A stretch of 64,000 bases of DNA, from the NCBI GenBank assembly GCA_904830895.1, contig LR882958.1, forward strand, positions 2,536,001 through 2,600,000, read 5' to 3'. The position numbers were made by a program, and so were the translations under genes. The stretch is from Planktothrix rubescens CCAP 1459/22 (lineage in GTDB: Bacteria > Cyanobacteriota > Cyanobacteriia > Cyanobacteriales > Microcoleaceae). Shown piece after piece: positions 26,849 to 36,240 of the stretch (the stretch's first letter is position 1; each line of letters begins with the position of its first letter). The notes below the pieces were generated by a model, which was not told the DNA's origin, searched no databases, and saw nothing but the letters and a program-made list of their open reading frames with translations.

Positions 26849-27901
26849 ATGAACAAAATCACTAGACGTGGGTTTCTCACCCTGGGAACAGCCTTAGCTG
26901 TAGTTGCCGCGGTTGGACTTAGCCCGATGAAGCGATCGCAAGCTAACCCCCAAGTGTTAAATATTTACTCCGCCCGTCACTATGATACTGATAATCAGAT
27001 CTATGAAAGTTTCACTAAAAAAACCGGAATTAAAGTCAATCTGGTGGAAGGAAAAGCGGAGGAAATGGTAGAACGGATTAAGAGCGAAGGCGCTAATAGT
27101 CCGGCAGATATTCTAATTACCGTTGATGCGGGAAACCTTTGGAGAGCGCAACAACAGGGAATTTTTCAACCGATTTCTTCAGGAATTTTAAATCAAGCAA
27201 TTCCGGCCAATTTAAAAGAACCAAATGGTCATTGGTTTGGGTTTTCCAAACGGGCGAGGGTGATTGTTTATAATAAAGCTAAGGTTAATCCGGCTCAACT
27301 TTCTACTTATGAAGATTTAGCCAATCCTAAATGGAAAGGAAAAATTGTGATTCGTTCCTCTAATAATATCTACAATCAATCTTTAGTCGCTTCCATGATT
27401 GGAGATAATGGAGCAACTCCTACGGAAAACTGGGTAAAAGGATTTGTACCTAATTTTGCCAGACCCCCAGAAGGAAATGACGTGGCTCAAATTAAAGCGG
27501 TGGCTTCGGGTGCAGGGCAATTAACCTTGGTGAATACCTATTATTTAGCTCGTTTAATTGCTTCTCCAAAACCTGATGAAAAAGCGATCGCCAGTAAAGT
27601 AGGTTTATTTTTTCCCAACCAAAGAGCCCAGGGAACCCACACAAATATTAGTGGGGCTGGAGTGATTAAAACTTCTCCTAATAAGGCGGGAGCAATTCAA
27701 TTTTTAGAGCATTTAGCAAGTCCTGAAGCTCAAAAGATTTTTTCTCAAAGTGGTTTTGAATATCCAGCCGTGGCGGGTGTTCCCGTGTCTCCAGTTCTCT
27801 TGGGTTTTGGCACATTTAAAAGTAATCCGATCAATGTTGCAGCCTACGGAAAATTCAATCCCCAGGCGATTCAAATTATGGATCGTGCCGGTTGGAAATA
27901 A
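26849..27901 (+). CDS. futA: periplasmic Fe(III)-binding protein, FutA/IdiA type
   Basis: The 350-residue protein starts with a twin-arginine signal (TRRGFLTLGTALAVVAAVG). The mature part begins near VLNIYSARHYDTDNQIYESF and is a type-2 periplasmic binding protein of the ferric-ion class. Iron-binding tyrosines are expected in NIYSARHYD and in VNTYYLARL, both present. It captures ferric iron for a FutBC transporter, and IdiA forms also protect photosystem II under iron stress. No permease gene is adjacent. A Fur-box match precedes it and a long palindrome follows it. FutA1 versus FutA2 cannot be decided. Confidence 0.9.
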   Translation: MNKITRRGFLTLGTALAVVAAVGLSPMKRSQANPQVLNIYSARHYDTDNQIYESFTKKTGIKVNLVEGKAEEMVERIKSEGANSPADILITVDAGNLWRAQQQGIFQPISSGILNQAIPANLKEPNGHWFGFSKRARVIVYNKAKVNPAQLSTYEDLANPKWKGKIVIRSSNNIYNQSLVASMIGDNGATPTENWVKGFVPNFARPPEGNDVAQIKAVASGAGQLTLVNTYYLARLIASPKPDEKAIASKVGLFFPNQRAQGTHTNISGAGVIKTSPNKAGAIQFLEHLASPEAQKIFSQSGFEYPAVAGVPVSPVLLGFGTFKSNPINVAAYGKFNPQAIQIMDRAGWK

Positions 27902-27911
27902 ACCTTGATAC

Positions 27912-27956
27912 GTTGTTGAGCTTTAGCGCTCTTTCTAGGGGCTAAAGCTTAACAAC
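27912..27956. terminator. bidirectional terminator-like palindrome between futA and era
   Basis: The arms GTTGTTGAGCTTTAGC (27912-27927) and GCTAAAGCTTAACAAC (27941-27956) pair over 16 positions with one mismatch. It lies between convergent genes, so it can stop both. The sequence is also a member of the TTGTTG(N)GCTTTAGC repeat family that forms the arrays at 30975 and 32511. Confidence 0.65.
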
Positions 27957-28004
27957 AAATTTGTTAATCTGTGCGAATCAAGTTGACCCATTCCCTAGAA
28001 ACTC

Positions 28005-28934
28005 CTATTCAACTTGATAGCCTAAATCCGCCAACTGACTGCGGGACTGACGCCATTTCGGTTGCACTTTGACAAATAACTCCAAATAGACCTTACCATC
28101 AATCAACTTTTGAATTTGTTGGCGGGCATCACTGCCAATAGTTTTCAACATACTGCCCTGATGGCCAATTAAAATCCCTTTTTGGGAAGGACGCTCAACA
28201 TGAATAGTCGCTAAAATCCGAGTAATTTTAGGGTCTTCTTCCACCCGGTCAACGGAAATCGCTACGGAATGGGGGACTTCTTCGCGGGTATTGAGTAAAA
28301 TCTGTTCTCGAATCAGTTCTCCGATAATGAAGCGTTCCGGTTGATCGGTAACTAAATCCGGGGGATAATAATAGGGGCCAGGATCTAAACGATCTATTAA
28401 TAATTGTTGCAAATCATTGACACCATCCCCGGTTAATGCTGAGAACTTAACTACAGGCCATTCATAAGGTTGGGAGAGTTGGCCATAACTCCGGTCAATA
28501 ATTACCGTATCCTCCGGCTGTTGATCCAGTTTATTCATCCCCAGAATTACCGGAATTTTGACTTGCTCGAGTAACTCAATAATATAGCGATCGCCCCCTC
28601 CAGCCTCCACAGACCCATCTACCACCAACAACAGAACATCAACGGACGAAATCGCCAACTTAGCATTTTGTACCAAAACCTTACCCAATTGATGATGGGG
28701 TTTATGAATTCCGGGGGTATCGACAAAAATAATTTGGGCCTCAGCAGTGGTCAGAATCCCCCGCAGACGGTTGCGCGTCGTTTGAGCTACGGGGGAAGTA
28801 ATGGCGATTTTTTGACCTACCATCTGATTCATTAATGTCGATTTCCCCACATTCGGGCGGCCAATAATTCCGACAAACCCCGACTTATATCCCTCTGGCG
28901 GTAAGGGAATTATTACACCTTCAGACCCATCCAT
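28005..28934 (-). CDS. era: GTPase Era
   Basis: The 309-residue protein has GTPase motifs G1 GRPNVGKST, G3 DTPG, G4 NKLD and G5 SALTG, and a C-terminal KH domain (KGILIGHQGSMLKTIGSDARQ, VYLELFVKVQPKWR). Era binds 16S rRNA during small-subunit maturation. The N-terminal tail of 20 residues before GFVGIIGRPN is typical. It is transcribed alone. No ribosome-maturation genes are adjacent. Confidence 0.96.
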   Translation of the reverse strand: MDGSEGVIIPLPPEGYKSGFVGIIGRPNVGKSTLMNQMVGQKIAITSPVAQTTRNRLRGILTTAEAQIIFVDTPGIHKPHHQLGKVLVQNAKLAISSVDVLLLVVDGSVEAGGGDRYIIELLEQVKIPVILGMNKLDQQPEDTVIIDRSYGQLSQPYEWPVVKFSALTGDGVNDLQQLLIDRLDPGPYYYPPDLVTDQPERFIIGELIREQILLNTREEVPHSVAISVDRVEEDPKITRILATIHVERPSQKGILIGHQGSMLKTIGSDARQQIQKLIDGKVYLELFVKVQPKWRQSRSQLADLGYQVE

Positions 28935-29207
28935 TCAATTTCTGTTCCAGTTTTGATAGTCCCCTGTTATTCTAACCTAAGCCCATTTCCCTTGATATAC
29001 AGACTAAAATTTGATAGAGTTGCCAGGTAGCTCTATCAAAATCTAAGATAGAAACCTACTCGAACTCAAGGCGATCGCGGAAACCCTTTCTGAATCTGGG
29101 TTAAGATAGGCTATAGTTCTGTAAAGCCAAATGGAGTAATGTTGATCAAACTAGAATCAACTGTACGTCCAGAGTTCGTTAATTTTTACGTTGGTGAGAT
29201 TGAGGAG

Positions 29208-29735
29208 ATGAAAACGATGAATTCTAAACTGATTGGTGGCCTATGCGCCCTGATTGCAGTAGCTTCACAGTTACCTGCTGTCGCTCAAAATCCTATTGGG
29301 ACACCTGTAGTTCCCTCTGACTTTGATTATAAATATCAACCCAAAGATCCTGATCTTGGACGAGTTGAGCCCCCGATTTATTACAGCTTACCCGACCTGG
29401 GCTACCCGGATAGAACCCTACCTTCGGCCTTCAAATTCCCGATTATCTATGAATTAGGGGCTGATAGCAGCATCACCAGTGATGCGGTAATTACCGATAC
29501 GGTGTTCATCCCTAACTTACCTCCGATCCCCAATGGTATTACCTTAGATGATGTTCCCCGGGTTCGGGCTGAATATAGTCGCAAAGTGGAAGAATGGGGC
29601 GAATTGGTTCAAGGATGTCTGGCTTTAAGTCCTTTAATCATCAAAACTGATACAGGCAACCCCGTTTTAATCCAACAGCAAAGTGCCGGAACAGTTGTTC
29701 TGAACGCTAATAATATTTCCGTTTGCCCTAAATAA
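29208..29735 (+). CDS. secreted hypothetical protein
   Basis: I prefer the ATG at 29208 (preceded by GATTGAGGAG) or the ATG at 29217 nine bases on, over the 29139 start. The product, about 175 residues, has a signal peptide (LIGGLCALIAVASQLPAVAQ) and a likely cleavage after AVA. The mature part is proline- and aspartate-rich (SDFDYKYQPKDPDLGRVEPP) with a VVLNANNISVCPK end and two Cys. I do not recognise the family. It is probably periplasmic or outer-membrane associated. Its 3' end is 108 bases from the TPR gene. Confidence 0.75.
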   Translation: MKTMNSKLIGGLCALIAVASQLPAVAQNPIGTPVVPSDFDYKYQPKDPDLGRVEPPIYYSLPDLGYPDRTLPSAFKFPIIYELGADSSITSDAVITDTVFIPNLPPIPNGITLDDVPRVRAEYSRKVEEWGELVQGCLALSPLIIKTDTGNPVLIQQQSAGTVVLNANNISVCPK

Positions 29736-29842
29736 GTTGATTTAATTATCCTTATTTTTTTTCACCTTCTTTGTTAATTGCAAAGGAGGTGATTTTATTA
29801 GGAAAGAAATGGCACAATAGGGTGAGGGCAAGAGGTAAAATC

Positions 29843-30943
29843 ATGAAAGAACTCGAAGAAGTCGCGGAAGCCCTAGACCGTCAGGACTACCGCCAAGCTG
29901 CCAAACTGTTAAAGCAACTGCAAAAACAAGAACCCCAGAATTTTTGGGTACAGTTATATGCTGGGCGTTGGTATGAAGGGACTGATAAATTAGAAACCGC
30001 CGAAAAGGTTTATCGTAAATTACTCAAAGATGCCACTAACCCTAAAATTGTCTCCCAGGCGCGTCAGGGTTTACAAAGAATTGAAGATATTGAACAAAAT
30101 CGACGTCAAGAAGCAATTATTCAAGCTAAAACTGACCCCATTAATCAAGAATTAGGTGTTTTAATTTTAGAACCTTTAGCCCCAGAAAAAAAACCAGCCG
30201 CCGCCCGAACCTTAGCCCGAATGTTGAAAACCGATCCCTATACCGCCCGAATGCAGCTACAAAGTCGGGGTTGGCGTCTGTATAAAACTGGGGAAATGGG
30301 GGAATTAAAGGTTTATGGTCAGGAAATGTTAGAAGCCGGAATACCAGTATTTTGGGTATCTTTAACGGAGATTCAAAAACTCCAGGTTTTTCAGGTACAA
30401 TCAATTCAATCTTTATCCCCTCAACCGACTATTATTTGTCAAAATGAACAAGAGCAATTAGGTTCTATGACGTTTAATTGGCAGGAAGTTACCCAACGGG
30501 TTGAGGGATTATTACCATTATTTGTGGAATCCTTAGATTATGATCCCCGTCGTCCTAAATCTGAACGATTTCGTCATAAAGAAACTACTCAAGATTATGC
30601 TCAAATCTATGATTTACATTTGCCTAAACGGGGTTGTATTTTAAGAATTTGTGATCAAAATTATGATTTTCAACAGGGAGTTGATTTTAGTCAATTTTCT
30701 CAAGAAACTCTCCCAGTTTCTCAAAATACAAATAGAATTAATTGGAATCTGTTAAAAGAACAGTTAAATTTATTGTTAACTCACGCCCAACTCTGGTCTG
30801 AGTTTACACCTTTTGCCGAAACTACATTAGATTATACTCAATTTCTTGGTCGGATTAAACCCCATATTGATTTATCTCGAAAATCAGAAAGTCTTTGGGA
30901 TAATGCCTTTCATTTATATAGTGGTTTAGTATTTTTGAAGTAA
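29843..30943 (+). CDS. TPR-containing protein of unknown function
   Basis: The ATG at 29843 follows AGAGG at good distance and gives 366 residues; an upstream in-frame start at 29771 is less likely. Residues 1-75 form TPR-like helices (EALDRQDYRQAAKLLKQLQ, VQLYAGRWYEGTDKLETAEK). Then comes a region PAAARTLARMLKTDPYTARMQLQSRGWRLYKTGE, characteristic of proteins sharing a MFS-like/CHASE2-free cyanobacterial domain that I cannot name. The rest is a mixed fold ending FHLYSGLVFLK. No catalytic motif is evident. It precedes the repeat array and molybdenum hydroxylase genes but is unlikely to be functionally linked. Confidence 0.7.
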   Translation: MKELEEVAEALDRQDYRQAAKLLKQLQKQEPQNFWVQLYAGRWYEGTDKLETAEKVYRKLLKDATNPKIVSQARQGLQRIEDIEQNRRQEAIIQAKTDPINQELGVLILEPLAPEKKPAAARTLARMLKTDPYTARMQLQSRGWRLYKTGEMGELKVYGQEMLEAGIPVFWVSLTEIQKLQVFQVQSIQSLSPQPTIICQNEQEQLGSMTFNWQEVTQRVEGLLPLFVESLDYDPRRPKSERFRHKETTQDYAQIYDLHLPKRGCILRICDQNYDFQQGVDFSQFSQETLPVSQNTNRINWNLLKEQLNLLLTHAQLWSEFTPFAETTLDYTQFLGRIKPHIDLSRKSESLWDNAFHLYSGLVFLK

Positions 30944-30974
30944 TCTGATTAAGTTGTTGAGATGAGTGTCCCTA

Positions 30975-31089
30975 CAAAGAGCGCTGAAGCGCAACAACAA
31001 AGAGCGCTGAAGCGCAACAACAAAGAGCGCTGAAGCGCAACAACAAAGAGCGCTGAAGCGCAACAACAAAGAGCGCTGAAGCGCAACAA
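30975..31089. repeat. tandem array of a 23-bp unit, five identical copies
   Basis: The unit CAAAGAGCGCTGAAGCGCAA (first 20 bases; CAA follows) repeats five times without spacers. Each unit contains the palindrome GAGCGCTGAAGCGC. The reverse complement starts TTGTTGCGCTTCAGCGC and is the same family as the 31-bp array at 32511 in opposite orientation. It fills the spacer before the xanthine-dehydrogenase small subunit gene. Confidence 0.95.
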
Positions 31090-31105
31090 CAAACGACTAT
31101 AGCTT

Positions 31106-32506
31106 ATGCAAAATAACACCTTTAGCTTAATTATTAATAGTCAAAAAGTTTATATTCAAGACCTTTCTCCCACCCTGACTTTATTAGAATATTTGCGAAG
31201 TAGTGGAAGGGTAGGGACAAAGGAAGGTTGCGGGGATGGGGACTGTGGTGCTTGTACGGTTGCTGTTGTGGGTCAGGGGGCGAACGGACAACCCCAATAT
31301 CTAGCAATGAATAGTTGTTTAATTCCCCTAGCAATGATGGCGGGGCGGGAAATTATTACCGTTGAAGGTGTTGGGAAATACGGTCTGCATCCGTTACAGG
31401 AAGCGATGGTTAGTTTGGGAGGTTCTCAATGTGGATATTGTACCCCGGGCTTTATTATGAGTTTATTTGCTGCGTACTATAACGGTCAGGTTGATGATGA
31501 ATCTTTAGAAGGGAATTTATGTCGATGTACGGGTTATTTACCGATTATTAAAGTCGCCGAAGCTGTTAATAACTCCCATCCCTGTGATCAATTTAGTCAC
31601 CGTTTACAACAAATTAATTCACAACTTAATTATATCGAATATATTACTCCTTGTCAACAGTTTTTCCGTCCGATTCAACTTTCAGAAGTTTTAGATCTTT
31701 TACAACAATATCCCCAAGCTCAATTAATTGCAGGTGGAACGGATTTAGGTTTAGAAATTAGTCATCATCGCCAAGAATTTCCTACCCTAATTTCTTTAGA
31801 ATCCGTTACAGAACTCCAACAAATGCACCACAATTCAGATACAGTAGAAATTGGTGCCGCTATTCCCTTGAGTTATATTCAAGCACAATTAAGGGGAATA
31901 TTCCCCAGTTTAGATGAAATGTTAGTTTGGTTTGCGGGTAAACAAATTCGTAACCGTGCTACTATTGGAGGCAATATTGCCACAGCGTCTCCCATTGGAG
32001 ATTTAGCCCCGGTTTTACTCTCTTTAGATGCTCAACTGCGGTTAGCAAGTTTAACCGGAGAACGAATTATTGCTATTGCTGAATTTTTTAAAAGTTATCG
32101 TCAAACCCAATTACAATCCCAAGAAGTGATTGTTTCAATTATTATTCCTAAAACCATTACTAAAAATGCAGTGAGGCGTTTTAGTCAATCCTATAAAGTC
32201 GGAAAACGGGGGACAGATGATATTAGTATTGTTTCCGCAGCATTTACAATTGATTTGGATACAAATAATACAATTATTTATGCTAGACTCGCCTATGGTG
32301 GAGTCGCAGCAATTCCCCTGAGAGCGATTGAGATTGAAGAAATGTTAATCGGAAAACCCTGGAATTTAGCAACTATTCAACAGGCTAAAATTATGTTAAA
32401 AGATGTTTTTAATCCCTTGACGGATTTACGGGGAAGTGCTAGTTATAGAAAACGATTAGTTGCTAATTTGTTTGAAAAGTTTTTCCTAGAATTTTCTCCC
32501 CGATAA
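31106..32506 (+). CDS. molybdenum hydroxylase small subunit (2Fe-2S and FAD), XdhA type
   Basis: The 466-residue protein fuses two [2Fe-2S] domains (Cys in KEGCGDGDCGACTV, GSQCGYCTPGF and NLCRCTGYLPI) with an FAD-binding domain (IAGGTDLGLEISHH, GNIATASPIGDLAPVLLS, GKRGTDDISIVSAAF). Order and spacing follow bacterial XdhA. With the large subunit it oxidises purines such as xanthine or hypoxanthine; other substrates of this family are possible. The three genes here (small, large, XdhC) form a unit interrupted by two repeat arrays. Confidence 0.92.
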   Translation: MQNNTFSLIINSQKVYIQDLSPTLTLLEYLRSSGRVGTKEGCGDGDCGACTVAVVGQGANGQPQYLAMNSCLIPLAMMAGREIITVEGVGKYGLHPLQEAMVSLGGSQCGYCTPGFIMSLFAAYYNGQVDDESLEGNLCRCTGYLPIIKVAEAVNNSHPCDQFSHRLQQINSQLNYIEYITPCQQFFRPIQLSEVLDLLQQYPQAQLIAGGTDLGLEISHHRQEFPTLISLESVTELQQMHHNSDTVEIGAAIPLSYIQAQLRGIFPSLDEMLVWFAGKQIRNRATIGGNIATASPIGDLAPVLLSLDAQLRLASLTGERIIAIAEFFKSYRQTQLQSQEVIVSIIIPKTITKNAVRRFSQSYKVGKRGTDDISIVSAAFTIDLDTNNTIIYARLAYGGVAAIPLRAIEIEEMLIGKPWNLATIQQAKIMLKDVFNPLTDLRGSASYRKRLVANLFEKFFLEFSPR

Positions 32507-32510
32507 AACG

Positions 32511-32758
32511 TTGTTGGGCTTTAGCCCCCAGTCCTTGTTAGTTGTTGGGCTTTAGCCCCCAGTCCTTGTTAGTTGTTGGGCTTTAGCACCCAGTCCTTGT
32601 TAGTTGTTGGGCTTTAGCACCCAGTCCTTGTTAGTTGTTGGGCTTTAGCCCCCAGTCTTTATTAGTTGTTGGGCTTTAGCCCCCAGTCTTTATTAGTTGT
32701 TGGGCTTTAGCCCCCAGTCCTTGTTAGTTGTTGGGCTTTAGCCCCCAGTCCTTGTTAA
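32511..32758. repeat. tandem array of a 31-bp unit, eight copies
   Basis: The unit, beginning TTGTTGGGCTTTAGCCCCCA, occurs eight times end to end. Copies 3 and 4 read TTTAGCACCC and copies 5 and 6 GTCTTTATT in place of GTCCTTGTT, so change is paired, as expected from unequal crossing-over. Each copy contains a GGGCTTTAGCCC palindrome. It separates the small and large subunit genes; the remainder of the 367-base spacer has single degenerate copies (AGCGCAACAACGCGCAACAAC near 32835). Confidence 0.95.
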
Positions 32759-32873
32759 TTTTGATTCGGGGAATTTTTGATGGATATGCTATAAAACGTT
32801 TTTGGGATGAGTACCCTTGTAAAGATTGCGCTTAAGCGCAACAACGCGCAACAACGAATTTAAGGATAAAAAT

Positions 32874-35192
32874 ATGGAAGAAAATAATAACAATAATAAA
32901 TCTAAACCCCATGAAAGCGCCGTTGGTCATGTTACGGGAAAAGCGATTTATACCGATGACCAAAGATTACCCAATGGAATGTTATATTTATGGCCAGTAT
33001 TATCTCCTTATGCTAAAGCTAAACTATTAAAAATTGATAGTTCAAATTTAGATAATATTCTGGGGTTTGTTACTATTTTAACAGCAAATGATATCAAAGG
33101 CAATAATAACACCGGAACTATTAAACACGATGAAGTCCTATTACCTGCGGATGAAATTAACTATTGGGGTCAACCTGTGGTTTGGGTAGTTGCAGAAACA
33201 GAAAATGCAGCCAAAAAAGCAGCCGAAACTATAAAAATTGACTATGAAGTATTAACGCCTATTTTAACCATTCAAGATGTAATTAAAAACAATAGTGTTC
33301 ACGCGGATAAAAATATTATGCGTCGGGGAAATATCACCCATGCTTTACAGGAATCTGAGTTTATTTTAACTGGAGAGATTGAAATTCCAGGTCAAGATCA
33401 TTTTTATTTAGAAACTCAAGTTAGTTGGGTTATTCCGAATATGGAAGACAATTATCAAGTCTATTCCTCGACTCAACATCCTAGTGAAACTCAAGCGATT
33501 ATTTCCGAGGTTTTAGGTATTTCCAGAAATCAAATAGTTGTCACTTGTTTAAGGATGGGTGGGGGGTTTGGTGGAAAAGAAACCCAAGCTAATCCTACCG
33601 CAGCTATAGCAGCTTTAGCCGCTCAAAAAACCGGACGTCCGGCGCGAGTTCGACTCAAAAGAGATCAAGATATGATCATAACTGGAAAGCGCCATCCTTT
33701 TTTGGGTCAATATCAAGTTGGATTTAACTCAAAAGGTCAACTTTTAGCCCTAGATATTGATTTATATTCCGATGGCGGTTGGAGTGCGGATTTATCCTTT
33801 CCTATTTTACAAAGGGCGATGTTTCATCTCGATAATTGTTATTATATTCCTAACTTAGAAATTAGAGGTCAAGTTGTTAAAACTAATAAAGTTTCTAATA
33901 CGGCTTTTAGGGGTTTTGGGGGGCCGCAGGGTATGGTAATTATTGAAGAAATCATGGATAGAATTGCGCGTAAATTAGGTTTACCCCCTGAATTAGTCAG
34001 AGAACGTAATTTTTATCATGGCGAAGCAGAAACTAATACTACCCATTATGGTCAAGAAATTTTTGATAATCGCATTTCAAGGGTTTGGGAGGAAGTTAAA
34101 TTAAAATCTAATTTTTCCCAGCGAAAAATAGAAATAGCACAATTTAATCAAAATAATAATTATCAAAAACGCGGGTTAGCAATTACCTCAGTTAAATTCG
34201 GAATTTCCTTTACTAAAACAGAATATAATCAAGGGGGTGCTTTAATTTTAATTTACCTAGATGGGAGTATTCAACTTAATCATGGGGGGACGGAAATGGG
34301 TCAGGGTTTACAAACTAAAATGTTACAGGTTGCTTCCCAAGCATTAGGGGTAAATATTGAACGATTTAGAATTATGCCAACGAGTACGGATAAAGTCCCC
34401 AATACCTCTGCTACGGCTGCTTCTAGTGGTTCTGACTTAAATGGTCAAGCGATTAAAAATGCCTGTGAAATCCTCAAAAAAAGATTATCAAAAGTCGCGG
34501 CAAAGTTGTTAAATCTGGATGAACCTCAAGAATTAATTTTTGATCAAGATTGGATTTATTGTCAAACTTATCCTAGTCAAAAAATAGAATTTAATCAGGT
34601 GGTTAAACAAGCCTATAATCAACGGGTAAGTTTATCAACAACGGGCTATTATCGCACCCCTAATATTTATTATGATCCCAAAATAGGCAAGGGTAGACCC
34701 TTCTATTATTATGCTTATGGGGCGGCGGTAAGTGAAGTCGAAATCGATGGATTTACGGGGACTTTTAAACTGCGTCAAGTGGATATTGTTCATGATGTGG
34801 GAGAATCCTTAAATCCTTTAATTGATATCGGACAAATAGAAGGAGGTTTTGTGCAGGGAATGGGATGGTTAACCATGGAAGAATTGATTTGGGATGAGTC
34901 GGGAAAATTAAAAACTTTTGCTCCGAGTACCTATAAAATTCCGACAATTAAAGAAGTCCCTAAAAATTTTCAGGTTCATTTATTACAAAGGGCGGCACAG
35001 GATGGGGTAATTTATGGTAGTAAAGCGGTGGGAGAACCTCCTTTTATGTTAGCAATTTCTGTCAGGGAAGCAATTAAAGAAGCTATTGCAGCTTTTGGTC
35101 AAACGGATTCAGTTTTTTTGGCTTCTCCTGCTACCCCAGAAGCAATTTTAAACGCGATTGAACAGGTACAATTAAACTCAGTTGATTCTTAA
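32874..35192 (+). CDS. molybdenum hydroxylase large subunit, XdhB type
   Basis: The ATG at 32874 follows TAAGGATAAAAAT and gives 772 residues. The protein is a molybdopterin-binding xanthine dehydrogenase subunit: VGHVTGKAIYTDD near the start, MGGGFGGKETQ, NTAFRGFGGPQGM, GGTEMGQGLQTKM and VGEPPFMLAISVREAI with the catalytic-type Glu in GEPPF. It binds the Mo cofactor and substrate and needs XdhC for sulfuration. The N-terminal NNNNNKS leader is low complexity. It is 86 bases before the XdhC gene. Confidence 0.92.
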   Translation: MEENNNNNKSKPHESAVGHVTGKAIYTDDQRLPNGMLYLWPVLSPYAKAKLLKIDSSNLDNILGFVTILTANDIKGNNNTGTIKHDEVLLPADEINYWGQPVVWVVAETENAAKKAAETIKIDYEVLTPILTIQDVIKNNSVHADKNIMRRGNITHALQESEFILTGEIEIPGQDHFYLETQVSWVIPNMEDNYQVYSSTQHPSETQAIISEVLGISRNQIVVTCLRMGGGFGGKETQANPTAAIAALAAQKTGRPARVRLKRDQDMIITGKRHPFLGQYQVGFNSKGQLLALDIDLYSDGGWSADLSFPILQRAMFHLDNCYYIPNLEIRGQVVKTNKVSNTAFRGFGGPQGMVIIEEIMDRIARKLGLPPELVRERNFYHGEAETNTTHYGQEIFDNRISRVWEEVKLKSNFSQRKIEIAQFNQNNNYQKRGLAITSVKFGISFTKTEYNQGGALILIYLDGSIQLNHGGTEMGQGLQTKMLQVASQALGVNIERFRIMPTSTDKVPNTSATAASSGSDLNGQAIKNACEILKKRLSKVAAKLLNLDEPQELIFDQDWIYCQTYPSQKIEFNQVVKQAYNQRVSLSTTGYYRTPNIYYDPKIGKGRPFYYYAYGAAVSEVEIDGFTGTFKLRQVDIVHDVGESLNPLIDIGQIEGGFVQGMGWLTMEELIWDESGKLKTFAPSTYKIPTIKEVPKNFQVHLLQRAAQDGVIYGSKAVGEPPFMLAISVREAIKEAIAAFGQTDSVFLASPATPEAILNAIEQVQLNSVDS

Positions 35193-35222
35193 AAAAATTC
35201 AGTTATAGTGCTACGCATTACA

Positions 35223-35250
35223 GTAGAGACGCGCCATGGCGCGTCTCTAC
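35223..35250. repeat. perfect 28-bp palindrome GTAGAGACGCGCC
   Basis: GTAGAGACGCGCCA pairs with TGGCGCGTCTCTAC without mismatch. It lies just after the large-subunit stop, before the XdhC gene. It is a member of the dispersed family also seen near 21000, and may act as a terminator or processing site. Confidence 0.8.
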
Positions 35251-35278
35251 TAAATCCACTTGACTTTCTTGTGTTATA

Positions 35279-36214
35279 ATGACTAAATTCTACCAACAAC
35301 TTATTCAAGTTTTAAATCAAGCAGATGTGGTGATAGCAACCGTCACCAGGATTAAAGGTTCAGTCCCTAGGGAAATAGGGGCTAAAATGATCATTTGTGC
35401 TGATGGTCGAACTTTTGATACAATTGGAGGAGGCGCGGGAGAATTTAAGGTAATTCAGCAAGCTGGGGAAGTCTTAAAAACCGGAAAAAAGCAATTAGTT
35501 GAAATTGACTTATCCGGTGCCCCTGAACGTGAAACTCAGGGGGTTTGTGGGGGGTTAATGCAGGTTTTATTAGAAAGATGGTCAGGGGAAAAAGCGATCG
35601 CATTAACTGAAAAAATTTTACGGAATTTAGAAATAGGAAAATCTATTATTCTTGTAACTTCTTTTGATCAAACTTTTCCCTATTTACTGACTAAAAATAA
35701 CCCAATTTCAATCTCTGATCAGACCTTTATAGAAACTCTAAAACCCTCGCCGATCTTATTAATTATAGGCGCGGGTCATATTGGAGAAAAGTTATCTCAA
35801 ATAGCTGATTTTATTGGCTTTAAAATTATTATCCAAGACTCTCGTACTGAGTTAACTAATCCAGAACGATTTCCTCCTTTTACCAAGATTTTTAATGAAA
35901 GTGTCAGCAATGTTTTAGAACAATTGACATCCCATAAAAACCTATATATTGCCTTGGTAAATCGAGGATATATTCAAGATATTGAAGCCTTAAAGGTGAT
36001 TTTAAATTGGGATTTATCCTATCAATATATTGGCATGATTGGTAGCAAAAAAAGAATTAACTGGGTTTACCAAGATTTACAAGAATCTGGAATTTCTCCC
36101 CATCAACTCGAAAAAATTCATGCTCCGATTGGATTAGAAATTGGAGCATTAACTCCTGAAGAAATTGCCATTAGTATTGGTGCAGAATTAATTCGAGTTT
36201 ATCGAGAAAAATAG
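35279..36214 (+). CDS. XdhC family protein, molybdenum cofactor insertion
   Basis: The 311-residue protein has the XdhC/CoxI N-terminal domain (ATVTRIKGSVPREIGAKM, DTIGGGAGEFKV, CGGLMQVLLERW) and a C-terminal Rossmann domain (LLIIGAGHIGEKLSQIADFIGF, YIGMIGSKKRI, IGLEIGALTPEEIAISIGAEL). XdhC proteins bind the Mo cofactor and promote its sulfuration and insertion into xanthine dehydrogenase. It is third in the locus and completes it. Confidence 0.93.
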   Translation: MTKFYQQLIQVLNQADVVIATVTRIKGSVPREIGAKMIICADGRTFDTIGGGAGEFKVIQQAGEVLKTGKKQLVEIDLSGAPERETQGVCGGLMQVLLERWSGEKAIALTEKILRNLEIGKSIILVTSFDQTFPYLLTKNNPISISDQTFIETLKPSPILLIIGAGHIGEKLSQIADFIGFKIIIQDSRTELTNPERFPPFTKIFNESVSNVLEQLTSHKNLYIALVNRGYIQDIEALKVILNWDLSYQYIGMIGSKKRINWVYQDLQESGISPHQLEKIHAPIGLEIGALTPEEIAISIGAELIRVYREK

Positions 36215-36240
36215 AAACCCTAGGCTTGAGGCTGTTTCAG

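Noticed and set aside
32511-32758. CRISPR-like array
   Set aside because: The 31-bp units are contiguous without spacers and no cas genes are present; it is a tandem repeat.
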